Assembly (NCBI RefSeq): GCF_029227915.1
Contig: NC_079878.1
Location: 35,367,501-35,431,500, forward strand
Source: Hydractinia symbiolongicarpus
Lineage: Eukaryota > Cnidaria > Hydrozoa > Anthoathecata > Hydractiniidae
Length of the DNA: 64,000 bases
Direction: 5' to 3'
The notes below the pieces were generated by a model that made no database searches, was not told the DNA's origin, and worked only from the letters and a program-made list of their open reading frames with translations. Of this stretch, positions 47,906 through 60,089 are shown in pieces. The position numbers and the translations under genes were made by a program. Position 1 is the stretch's first letter. Each line of letters begins with the position of its first letter.

Positions 47906-50451
47906 ATCGCTGAGATACAGCAATCATGTCAAATTAAGAAGAATGTAACTTTTTAGAGTCCAATTGTGTCATTTATCTCATTTATAAAGTCAAAGTCCAA
48001 AATCAGTTCAATTAAGTCTCACAGTTAATCGTTTCACTGTTAAAAGCGGTGCAAGCTAGTAATGTCAGAAAAATATCGCTAAATACATGTTGGCACGAAT
48101 ATGTGACGCAAGCGTTGTACCTGAAACGGACTGATACCGTTAGAAATGCAATGCAATTTAGTTTGGAAACTGTCTCTATTTTCTCAGCGCACGTTAACGG
48201 CTAGGATTGGTTCCACAGTAACAAATGACTTATTTATCTAAATTTTTAAATGAAATGCTACCACAGCGCCCAATGTAATCGCTGAGATACAGCAATCATG
48301 TCAAATTAAGAAGAATGTAACTTTTTAGAGTCCAATTGTGTCATTTATCTCATTTATAAAGTCAAAGTCCAAAATCAGTTCAATTAAGTCTCACAGTCAA
48401 TCGTTTCACTGTTAAAAGCGATGCAAGCTAGTAATGTCAGAAAAATATCGCTAAATACATGTTGGTACGAATATGTGACGCAAGCGTTGTACCTGAAACG
48501 GACTGATACCGTTAAAATGTCAATGAAATTTAGTTTTGGAAACTGTCTCTATTTTCTCAGCGCGCGTTAAGGGCTAGGATTGGTCCCACAGTAACAAATG
48601 ACTTATTTATCTAAATCTTTAAATGAAATGCTACCACAGCGCCCAGTGTAATCGCTGAGATACAGCAATCATGTCAAATTAAGAAGAATGTTATTTTTTA
48701 GAGTCCAACTGTGTCATTTATCTCATTTATAAAGTCAAAGTCCAAAATCAGTTCAATTAAGTTTTACAGTCAATCGTTTTACTGTTAAAAGCGATGCAAG
48801 CTAGTAATGTCAGAAAAATATCGCTAAATACATGTTGTTGCGAATATGAGACGCAAGCGTTGTACCTGAAACGGACTGATACCGTTAAAAAGTCAACGAA
48901 ATGTAGTTTTGGACACTGTGTCTATTTTCTCAGCGCGCGCTAACGGCTAGGGTTGGTCCCACAGTAACAAATGACTTATTTATCTAAAATTTTAAATGAA
49001 ATGCTACCACAGCGCCCAGTGTAATCGCTGAGATACAGCAATCATGTCAAATTAAGAAGAATGTATTTTTTTAGGGTCCAATTGTGTCATTTATCTCATT
49101 TATAAAGTCAAAGTCCAAAATCAGTTCAATTAAGTCTCACAGTCAATCGTTTCACTGGTAAAAGCGATGTAGCCAAGTTAGGTCAGAAAAATATCGCTAA
49201 ATACAAGTTGGTACGAATATGTGACGCAAGCCTTGTACCTGAAACGGACTGATACCGTTAGAAATTCAATGCAATTTAGTTTGGAAACTGTCTCTATTTT
49301 CTCAGCGCACGTTAACGGCTAGGATTGGTTCCACAGTAACAAATGACTTATTTATCTAAATTTTTAAATGAAATGCTACCACAGCGCCCAAAGTAATCGC
49401 TGAGATACAGCAATCATGTCAAATTAAGAAGAATGTAACTTTTTAGAGTCCAATTGTGTCATTTATCTCATTTATAAAGTCAAAGTCCAAAATCAGTTCA
49501 ATTAAGTCTCACAGTCAATCGCTTCACTGTTAAAAGCGATGCAAGCTAGTAATGTCAGAAAAATATCGCTAAATGCATGTTGGTACGAATATGTGACGCA
49601 AGCGTTGTACCTGAAACGGACTGATACCGCTAAAAAGTCAATGAAATTTAGTTTTGGAAACTGTCTCTATTTTCTCAGCGCGCGTTAATGGCTAGGATTG
49701 GTCCCACAGTAACAAATGACTTATTTATCTAAATCTTTAAATAAAACGCTACCACAGCGCCCAGTGTAATCGCTGAGATACAGCAATCATGTCAAATTAA
49801 GAAGAATGTAACTTTTTAGAGTCCAATTGTGTCATTTATCTCATTTATAAAGTCAAAGTCCAAAATCAGTTCAATTAAGTCTCACAGTTAATCGTTTCAC
49901 TGTTAAAAGCGGTGCAAGCTAGTAATGTCAGAAAAATATCGCTAAATACATGTTGGTACGAATATGTGACGCAAGCGTTGTACCTGAAACGGACTGATAC
50001 CGTTAGAAAGTCAATGAAATTTAGTTTTGGAAACTGTCTCTAATTTCTCAGCGCGCGTCAACGGCTAGGATTGGTCCCACAGTAACAAATAACTTATTTA
50101 TCTAAATTTTTAAATGAAACGCTACCACAGCGCCCAGTGTAATCGCTGAGATACAGCAATCATGTCAAATTAAGAAGAAAGTTATTTTTTAGAGTCAAAC
50201 TGTGTCATTTATCTCATTTATAAAGTCAAAGTCCAAAATCAGTTCAATTAAGTCTCACAGTCAATCGTTTTACTGTTAAAAGCGATGCAAGCTAGTAATG
50301 TCAGAAAAATATCGCTAAATACATGTTGTTGCGAATATGAGACGCAAGCGTTGTACCTGAAACGGACTGATACCGTTAAAAATCAACGAAATGTAGTTTT
50401 GGACACTGTGTCTATTTTCTCAGCGCGCGCTAACGGCTAGGGTTGGTCCCA
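47881..50451 (+). repeat. Second copy of the 44900-47470 block
   Basis: It matches at an offset of 2,981 bp and ends near 50,455, where CTTATTTATCTAAA replaces CTTATTTTTCTAAA. Its second part (from about 48,775) is also the start of the 3,726-bp ten-monomer repeat. Confidence 0.85.
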
Positions 50452-52500
50452 CAGTAACAAATGACTTATTTATCTAAATTTTTAAATGAAATGCTACCAC
50501 AGCGCCCAAAGTAATCGCTGAGATACAGCAATCATGTCAAATTAAGAAGAATGTAACTTTTTAGAGTCCAATTGTGTCATTTATCTCATTTATAAAGTCA
50601 AAGTCCAAAATCAGTTCAATTAAGTCTCACAGTCAATCGCTTCACTGTTAAAAGCGATGCAAGCTATTAATGTCAGAAAAATATCGCTAAATACATGTTG
50701 GTACGAATATGTGACGCAAGCGTTGTACCTGAAACGGACTGATACCGTTAAAAAGTCAATGAAATTTAGTTTTGGAAACTGTCTCTATTTTCTCAGCGCG
50801 CGTTAAGGGCTAGGATTGGTCCCACAGTAACAAATGACTTATTTATCTAAATCTTTAAATGAAACACTACCACAGCGCCCAGTGTAATCGCTGAGATACA
50901 GCAATCATCTCAAATTAAGAAGAATGTTATTTTTTAGAGTCCAACTGTGTCATTTATCTCATTTATAAAGTCAAAGTCCAAAATCAGTTCAATTAAGTTT
51001 TACAGTCAATCGTTTTACTGTTAAAAGCGATGCAAGCTAGTAATGTCAGAAAAATATCGCTAAATACATGTTGGTGCGAATATGAGACGCAAGCGTTGTA
51101 CCTGAAACGGACTGATACCGTTAAAAAGTCAACGAAATGTAGTTTTGGACACTGTGTCTATTTTCTCAGCGCGCGCTAACGGCTAGGGTTGGTCCCACAG
51201 TAACAAATGACTTATTTATCTAAAATTTTAAATGAAATGCTACCACAGCGCCCAGTGTAATCGCTGAGATACAGCAATCATGTCAAATTAAGAAGAATGT
51301 AACTTTTTAGGGTCCAATTGTGTCATTTATCTCATTTATAAAGTCAAAGTCCAAAATCAGTTCAATTAAGTCTCACAGTCAATCGTTTCACTGTTAAAAG
51401 CGGTGCAAGCTAGTAATGTCAGAAAAATATCGCTAAATACATGTTGGTACGAATATGTGACGCAAGCGTTACACCTGAAACGGACTGATACCGTTAGAAA
51501 GTCAATGCAATTTAGTTTGCAAACTGTCTCTATTTTTTCAGCGCACGTTAACGGCTAGGATTGGTTCCACAGTAACAAATGACTTATTTATCTAAATTTT
51601 TAAATGAAATGCTACCACAGCGCCCAATGTAATCGTTGAGATACAGCAATCATGTCAAATTAAGAAGAATGTAACTTTTTAGAGTCCAATTGTGTCATTT
51701 ATCTCATTATAAAGTCAAAGTCCAAAATCAGTTCAATTAAGTCTCACAGTCAATTGCTTCACTGTTAAAAGCGATGCAAGCTAGTAATGTCAGAAAAATA
51801 TCGCTAAATGCATGTTGGTACGAATATGTGACGCAAGCGTTGTACCTGAAACGGACTGATACCGCTAAAAAGTCAATGAAATTTAGTTTTGGAAACTGTC
51901 TCTATTTTCTCAGCGCGCGTTAATGGCTAGGATTGGTCCCACAGTAACAAATGACTTATTTATCTAAATCTTTAAATAAAACGCTACCACAGCGCCCAGT
52001 GTAATCGCTGAGATACAGCAATCATGTCAAATTAAGAAGAATGTAACTTTTTAGAGTCCAATTGTGTCATTTATCTCATTTATAAAGTCAAAGTCCAAAA
52101 TCAGTTCAATTAAGTCTCACAGTTAATCGTTTCACTGTTAAAAGCGGTGCAAGCTAGTAATGTCAGAAAAATATCGCTAAATACATGTTGGTACGAATAT
52201 GTGACGCAAGCGTTGTACCTGAAACGGACTGATACCGTTAGAAAGTCAATGAAATTTAGTTTTGGAAACTGTCTCTATTTTCTCAGCGCGCGTCAACGGC
52301 TAGGATTGGTCCCACAGTAACAAATAACTTATTTATCTAAATTTTTAAATGAAACGCTACCACAGCGCCCAGTGTAATCGCTGAGATACAGCAATCATGT
52401 CAAATTAAGAAGAAAGTTATTTTTTAGAGTCAAACTGTGTCATTTATCTCATTTATAAAGTCAAAGTCCAAAATCAGTTCAATTAAGTCTCACAGTCAAT
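48775..52500 (+). repeat. Ten-monomer higher-order repeat, copy 1 (3,726 bp)
   Basis: The match to the next 3,726 bp begins at about 48,775, after AAGTTTTACAGTC (the downstream copy has AAGTCTCACAGTC). It continues without an indel that shifts the marker spacing. Pairs at exactly 3,726 bp are GTAGCCAAGTTAGG 49,172 / 52,898, CTAATTTCTCAG 50,042 / 53,768, GCTATTAATG 50,665 / 54,391 and TTACACCTGAA 51,470 / 55,196. Each copy contains the same ordered set of ten distinguishable class II monomers. Confidence 0.92.
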
Positions 52501-55500
52501 CGTTTTACTGTTAAAAGCGATGCAAGCTAGTAATGTCAGAAAAATATCGCTAAATACATGTTGTTGCGAATATGAGACGCAAGCGTTGTACCTGAAACGG
52601 ACTGATACCGTTAAAAAGTCAACGAAATGTAGTTTTGGACACTGTGTCTATTTTCTCAGCGCGCGCTAACGGCTAGGGTTGGTCCCACAGTAACAAATGA
52701 CTTATTTATCTAAAATTTTAAATGAAATGCTACCACAGCGCCCAGTGTAATCGCTGAGATACAGCAATCATGTCAAATTAAGAAGAATGTATTTTTTTAG
52801 GGTCCAATTGTGTCATTTATCTCATTTATAAAGTCAAAGTCCAAAATCAGTTCAATTAAGTCTCACAGTCAATCGTTTCACTGGTAAAAGCGATGTAGCC
52901 AAGTTAGGTCAGAAAAATATCGCTAAATACAAGTTGGTACGAATATGTGACGCAAGCCTTGTACCTGAAACGGACTGATACCGTTAGAAATTCAATGCAA
53001 TTTAGTTTGGAAACTGTCTCTATTTTCTCAGCGCACGTTAACGGCTAGGATTGGTTCCACAGTAACAAATGACTTATTTATCTAAATTTTTAAATGAAAT
53101 GCTACCACAGCGCCCAAAGTAATCGCTGAGATACAGCAATCATGTCAAATTAAGAAGAATGTAACTTTTTAGAGTCCAATTGTGTCATTTATCTCATTTA
53201 TAAAGTCAAAGTCCAAAATCAGTTCAATTAAGTCTCACAGTCAATCGCTTCACTGTTAAAAGCGATGCAAGCTAGTAATGTCAGAAAAATATCGCTAAAT
53301 GCATGTTGGTACGAATATGTGACGCAAGCGTTGTACCTGAAACGGACTGATACCGCTAAAAAGTCAATGAAATTTAGTTTTGGAAACTGTCTCTATTTTC
53401 TCAGCGCGCGTTAATGGCTAGGATTGGTCCCACAGTAACAAATGACTTATTTATCTAAATCTTTAAATAAAACGCTACCACAGCGCCCAGTGTAATCGCT
53501 GAGATACAGCAATCATGTCAAATTAAGAAGAATGTAACTTTTTAGAGTCCAATTGTGTCATTTATCTCATTTATAAAGTCAAAGTCCAAAATCAGTTCAA
53601 TTAAGTCTCACAGTTAATCGTTTCACTGTTAAAAGCGGTGCAAGCTAGTAATGTCAGAAAAATATCGCTAAATACATGTTGGTACGAATATGTGACGCAA
53701 GCGTTGTACCTGAAACGGACTGATACCGTTAGAAAGTCAATGAAATTTAGTTTTGGAAACTGTCTCTAATTTCTCAGCGCGCGTCAACGGCTAGGATTGG
53801 TCCCACAGTAACAAATAACTTATTTATCTAAATTTTTAAATGAAACGCTACCACAGCGCCCAGTGTAATCGCTGAGATACAGCAATCATGTCAAATTAAG
53901 AAGAAAGTTATTTTTTAGAGTCAAACTGTGTCATTTATCTCATTTATAAAGTCAAAGTCCAAAATCAGTTCAATTAAGTCTCACAGTCAATCGTTTTACT
54001 GTTAAAAGCGATGCAAGCTAGTAATGTCAGAAAAATATCGCTAAATACATGTTGTTGCGAATATGAGACGCAAGCGTTGTACCTGAAACGGACTGATACC
54101 GTTAAAAATCAACGAAATGTAGTTTTGGACACTGTGTCTATTTTCTCAGCGCGCGCTAACGGCTAGGGTTGGTCCCACAGTAACAAATGACTTATTTATC
54201 TAAATTTTTAAATGAAATGCTACCACAGCGCCCAAAGTAATCGCTGAGATACAGCAATCATGTCAAATTAAGAAGAATGTAACTTTTTAGAGTCCAATTG
54301 TGTCATTTATCTCATTTATAAAGTCAAAGTCCAAAATCAGTTCAATTAAGTCTCACAGTCAATCGCTTCACTGTTAAAAGCGATGCAAGCTATTAATGTC
54401 AGAAAAATATCGCTAAATACATGTTGGTACGAATATGTGACGCAAGCGTTGTACCTGAAACGGACTGATACCGTTAAAAAGTCAATGAAATTTAGTTTTG
54501 GAAACTGTCTCTATTTTCTCAGCGCGCGTTAAGGGCTAGGATTGGTCCCACAGTAACAAATGACTTATTTATCTAAATCTTTAAATGAAACACTACCACA
54601 GCGCCCAGTGTAATCGCTGAGATACAGCAATCATCTCAAATTAAGAAGAATGTTATTTTTTAGAGTCCAACTGTGTCATTTATCTCATTTATAAAGTCAA
54701 AGTCCAAAATCAGTTCAATTAAGTTTTACAGTCAATCGTTTTACTGTTAAAAGCGATGCAAGCTAGTAATGTCAGAAAAATATCGCTAAATACATGTTGG
54801 TGCGAATATGAGACGCAAGCGTTGTACCTGAAACGGACTGATACCGTTAAAAAGTCAACGAAATGTAGTTTTGGACACTGTGTCTATTTTCTCAGCGCGC
54901 GCTAACGGCTAGGGTTGGTCCCACAGTAACAAATGACTTATTTATCTAAAATTTTAAATGAAATGCTACCACAGCGCCCAGTGTAATCGCTGAGATACAG
55001 CAATCATGTCAAATTAAGAAGAATGTAACTTTTTAGGGTCCAATTGTGTCATTTATCTCATTTATAAAGTCAAAGTCCAAAATCAGTTCAATTAAGTCTC
55101 ACAGTCAATCGTTTCACTGTTAAAAGCGGTGCAAGCTAGTAATGTCAGAAAAATATCGCTAAATACATGTTGGTACGAATATGTGACGCAAGCGTTACAC
55201 CTGAAACGGACTGATACCGTTAGAAAGTCAATGCAATTTAGTTTGCAAACTGTCTCTATTTTTTCAGCGCACGTTAACGGCTAGGATTGGTTCCACAGTA
55301 ACAAATGACTTATTTATCTAAATTTTTAAATGAAATGCTACCACAGCGCCCAATGTAATCGTTGAGATACAGCAATCATGTCAAATTAAGAAGAATGTAA
55401 CTTTTTAGAGTCCAATTGTGTCATTTATCTCATTATAAAGTCAAAGTCCAAAATCAGTTCAATTAAGTCTCACAGTCAATTGCTTCACTGTTAAAAGCGA

Positions 55501-56330
55501 TGCAAGCTAGTAATGTCAGAAAAATATCGCTAAATGCATGTTGGTACGAATATGTGACGCAAGCGTTGTACCTGAAACGGACTGATACCGCTAAAAAGTC
55601 AATGAAATTTAGTTTTGGAAACTGTCTCTATTTTCTCAGCGCGCGTTAATGGCTAGGATTGGTCCCACAGTAACAAATGACTTATTTATCTAAATCTTTA
55701 AATAAAACGCTACCACAGCGCCCAGTGTAATCGCTGAGATACAGCAATCATGTCAAATTAAGAAGAATGTAACTTTTTAGAGTCCAATTGTGTCATTTAT
55801 CTCATTTATAAAGTCAAAGTCCAAAATCAGTTCAATTAAGTCTCACAGTTAATCGTTTCACTGTTAAAAGCGGTGCAAGCTAGTAATGTCAGAAAAATAT
55901 CGCTAAATACATGTTGGTACGAATATGTGACGCAAGCGTTGTACCTGAAACGGACTGATACCGTTAGAAAGTCAATGAAATTTAGTTTTGGAAACTGTCT
56001 CTATTTTCTCAGCGCGCGTCAACGGCTAGGATTGGTCCCACAGTAACAAATAACTTATTTATCTAAATTTTTAAATGAAACGCTACCACAGCGCCCAGTG
56101 TAATCGCTGAGATACAGCAATCATGTCAAATTAAGAAGAAAGTTATTTTTTAGAGTCAAACTGTGTCATTTATCTCATTTATAAAGTCAAAGTCCAAAAT
56201 CAGTTCAATTAAGTCTCACAGTCAATCGTTTTACTGTTAAAAGCGATGCAAGCTAGTAATGTCAGAAAAATATCGCTAAATACATGTTGTTGCGAATATG
56301 AGACGCAAGCGTTGTACCTGAAACGGACTG
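52501..56330 (+). repeat. Ten-monomer higher-order repeat, copy 2 plus ~100 bp
   Basis: It is nearly identical to the preceding 3,726 bp as read, with identical private variants including CATCTCAAATTAAG (50,904 / about 54,630) and CGCGTCAACGG (52,291 / 56,017). Homology ends near 56,330, where CCGGTAAAAATC and TATTTTTCTAAA mark entry into the shared segment described at 47.48 kb. Confidence 0.92.
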
Positions 56331-56735
56331 ATACCGGTAAAAATCAACGAAATGTAGTTTTGGACACTGTGTCTATTTTCTCAGCGCGCGCTAACGGCTA
56401 GGGTTGGTCCCACAGTAACAAATGACTTATTTTTCTAAATTTTTAAATGAAATGCTACCACAGCGCCCAGTGTAATCGCTGAGATACAGCAATCATGTCA
56501 AATTAAGAAGAATGTAACTTTTAAGAGTACAATTGTGTCATTTATCTCATTTATAAAGTCAATGTGCAAAATCAGTTCAATTAAGTCCCACAGTGAATCT
56601 CTTCACTGTTAAAAGCGATGCAAGCGAGTAATGTCAGAAAAATATCGCTTAATACATGTTGGTACGAATATGTAACGCAACCGTTGTAGCTTAAACGGAC
56701 TGATACCGTTAGAAAGTCAATGAAATGTAGGTTAT
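56138..56735 (+). repeat. Segment repeated at 57630-58222 (offset 1,492 bp)
   Basis: Four monomers apart, both copies share AAGAAAGTTATTTTTTAG, GTCAAACTGTG, TTGTTGCGAATATG, AAATCAACG, TTATTTTTCTAAA (56,433 / 57,925), TTTTAAGAGTACAATTG and GCAAGCGAGTAATG. The second copy ends at the zone B/C boundary. Confidence 0.83.
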
Positions 56736-57630
56736 GTAACTGTGTCTTCTTCCCCAGCGCGCGCTAACTGATAGGATTGGTCCAACAGTAAAAAATGACT
56801 TAATTATCTAAAGGTTTAAATAAAGCGCGACCACAGCGCCCAGTGTGATCGCTGAGTTCCAGCAATCAAGTCAAGTTAAGAATAAAGTTATTTCTTGGAG
56901 TACACTTGCCTCATTTGTTACATTCACAAGGTCAAAGTCCAAAATCAGTACAATTAAGTCCCACAGTCAATGGTTTCACTCGTAAAAGCGATGCAACCTA
57001 GTAATATCAGAAACATATCGCTAAATACATGTTGGTACCAATATGTGACGCAAGCGTTGTACCTGAAACGGACTGATACCGTTAGAAAGTCAATGAAATG
57101 TAGTTTTGGAAACCGTCTCTATTTTCTCAGCGCGCACTAACAGCTAGAATTGGTCCCACAGTAACAAATGACTTATTTATCTAAATTTTTAAATGAAACG
57201 CTACCACAGCGCCCAGTGTAATCGCTGAGATACAGCAATCATGTGAAAATAAGAAGAATGTTACTTTTTCAGAGTCCAATTGTGTCATTTATCTCATTTA
57301 TAAAGTCAATGTGCAAAATCAGTTCAATTAAGTCCCACAGTGAATCTCTTCACTGTTAAAAGCGATGCAAGCGAGTAATGTCAGAAAAATAGGGCTTAAT
57401 ACATGTTGGTACGAATATGTAACGCAACTGTTGTAGCTTAAACGGACTGATACCGTTAGAAAGTCAATGAAATTTAGTTTTGGAAACTGTCTCTATTTTC
57501 TCAGCGCGCACTAACAGCTAGAATTGGTCCCACAGTAACAAATGACTTATTTATCTAAATTTTTAAATGAAACGCTACCACAGCGCCCAGTGTAATCGCT
57601 GAGATACAGCAATCATGTGAAAATAAGAAG
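56735..57630 (+). repeat. Class I monomer and a duplicated class II pair
   Basis: A class I copy lies near 56,820-56,950 (GAGTTCC, GGAGTACACTTGCCTC, TTACATTCACAAGG). After it come two monomers sharing GCGCGCACTAACAGCTAGAATTG and CATGTGAAAATAAG, spaced by about 374 bp (57,141 and 57,515). One carries an AAATAGGGCTTAATAC change near 57,388. Confidence 0.78.
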
Positions 57631-59460
57631 AAAGTTATTTTTTAGAGTCAAACTGTGTCATTTATCTCATTTATAAAGTCAAAGTCCAAAATCAGTTCAA
57701 TTAAGTCTCACAGTCAATCGTTTTACTGTTAAAAGCGATGCAAGCTAGTAATGTCAGAAAAATATCGCTAAATACATGTTGTTGCGAATATGAGACGCAA
57801 GCGTTGTACCTGAAACGGACTGATACCGTTAAAAATCAACGAAATGTAGTTTTGGACACTGTGTCTATTTTCTCAGCGCGCGCTAACGGCTAGGGTTGGT
57901 CCCACAGTAACAAATGACTTATTTTTCTAAATTTTTAAATGAAATGCTACCACAGCGCCCAGTGTAATCGCTGAGATACAGCAATCATGTCAAATTAAGA
58001 AGAATGTAACTTTTAAGAGTACAATTGTGTCATTTATCTCATTTATAAAGTCAATGTGCAAAATCAGTTCAATTAAGTCCCACAGTGAATCTCTTCACTG
58101 TTAAAAGCGATGCAAGCGAGTAATGTCAGAAAAATATCGCTTAATACATGTTGGTACGAATATGTAACGCAACCGTTGTAGCTTAAACGGACTGATACCG
58201 TTAGAAAGTCAATGAAATGTAGTATTTGAAACTGTCGCTATTTCTTCAGCGCGCGATAGCGGCTAGGATTGGTCCCACGTAAAAAATTACTTATTAATCT
58301 ATATTTTTAAATGAAGCGCTACCACAGTGCCCAGTGTACACGCTGAGTTCCGGCAATCATGTCAAATTAAGAAGAATGTTATTTCTTGTAGTCCAATTTT
58401 CTCATTTATCACATTTATCAGGTCACAGTGGAAAGTTAGTTCAATTAAGTCCCACAGTCAATCGTTTCACTGTTAAAAGCGATGCAACCTAGTAATATGA
58501 GAAAAATATCGCTAAATACATGTTGGTACGAATATGTGACTTAACCGTTGTAACTGAAGCGGATTGGTACTAATAGAAAGTCAATGAAATGTAGTTTTTG
58601 AAACTGTCGCTATTTCTTCAGCACGCGATAACGGCTAGGATTGGTACCACAGTAAAGAATAACTTATTTATCTAAATATTTAAATGAAGCGCTACCACAG
58701 CGCCTAGTCCAACGGCTCAGTTCCGGCAATCACGTCAAATTAAGAAGAATATTATTTCTTGGAATCCAATTGTCTGATTTATCACATTTATCAGGTCACA
58801 GTCCAAAGTTAGTTCAATTAAGTCCCACAGTCAATCGTTTCACTGTTAAAACCCATACAACCTAGCAATACAGGAAAAATATGACGAAATATATGTTGGT
58901 ACGAATATGTGACTCAACCGTTGAAACTCAAACGGACTGACACCGTTAGAAAGTCAACGAAATGTAATATTTGAAACTGTCTCTATTTCTTCAGCGAGCG
59001 ATAACGGCTAGGAATTGTCCCACAGTAAAGAATGACTTATTTATCTAAATTTTTAAATGAAGCGCTATCACAGCGCCCAGTGTAATCGCTGAGTTCCGGC
59101 AATCATGTCAAATTAGAAAGAATGTTTCTTTTTGGAGTCGAATTGTCTCACTTATAACATTTAAAAGGTCACAGTCCAAAGTCAGATCAATTTAGTCCCA
59201 CAGTCAATTGTTTCACTGTTAAAAGCGATGCAACCTAGTATTATGAGAAAAATATCGCTAAATACATGTTGGTACGAGCATGTGACGCAATCGTGGTAAC
59301 TAAAGCGGATTGATAACGTTAGAAAGTCAATGAAATGTAGTTTTTGAAACTGTCTCCATTTCTTCAGCGCGCAATAACGGCCAGGCTTGGTCCCACAGTA
59401 AAGAATGACTTATTTATCTAAATTTTAAAATGAACGCTACCACAGCGCCCTGTGTAATCG

Positions 59461-59735
59461 CTGAGCTCCGGCAATCATGTCAAATTAGAACGAATGTTAC
59501 TTCTTGGAGTCCAATTGCCTCACTTATAACATTTAAAACGTCACAATCCAAAATCAGTTCAATTTAGTCCCACAGTCAATCGTTTCATTGTTAAAAGCGA
59601 TGCAAACTAGTAATATCAGAAAGATATCGCTAAGTACATGTTGGTACGAACATGTGACCCAACCGTTGTAACTCAAACGGACTGACACCCTTAGAAAGTC
59701 AATGAGATGTACTTTTTGAGTGCCCAGTGTAAGCG
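59461..59735 (+). repeat. Truncated 275-bp monomer
   Basis: Successive CTGAG landmarks are 275 bp apart here, against about 373 bp elsewhere. About 98 bp is missing between GATGTACTTTTTGA and GTGCCCAGTGTAAG (junction near 59,718-59,722). The lost part holds AAACTGTCTC, the AGCGCGCGCT dyad, GGCTAGGATTGG and TTATTTATC. This monomer therefore lacks the main landmark. Confidence 0.9.
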
Positions 59736-60089
59736 CTGAGTTCCGGAAATCATGTCAAATTAAGAAGAATGTTTTTTCTTGGAGTCCAATTGTCTCATTT
59801 ATCACATTTATCAGGTCACAGTCCAAAGTTAGTTCAATTAAGTCCCACAGTCAATCGTTTTACTGTTAAAAGCGATGCAACCTAGTAATATCAAATAAAT
59901 ATCGCGAAATACATGTTGGTACGAATATTTGACACAACCGTTGAAACTCAAAGGGACTGACACCGTTACAAAGTCAACGAAATGTAATATTTGAAACTGT
60001 CCCTATTTCTTCAGAGCGCGCTAACGGCTAGGATTGGTCCCACAGTAAAAAATTACTTTTTTATCTTAATTTTCAAATGAAACGCTACC

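Larger units (their letters stand above)
37300..58220 (+). repeat. Zone B: homogeneous class II higher-order satellite
   Basis: Almost every monomer is class II (GAGATACAGCAATCATG) and differs from its neighbours at only a few positions. Recurring marker variants include AATTAAGTTTTACAGTC, GGACACTGTGTC, CAATGCAATTTAG, GCGCACGTTAACGG and GTAACTTTTTAG. Class I and III features are rare: class I parts near 37,420-37,560, 40,380-40,540, 41,150-41,290 and 56,820-56,940, and TTCTTCCCC-bearing monomers near 47,800 and 56,745. The marker variants recur with periods of 8, 9 and 10 monomers, described as separate blocks. Nothing other than satellite was seen. Confidence 0.85.
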
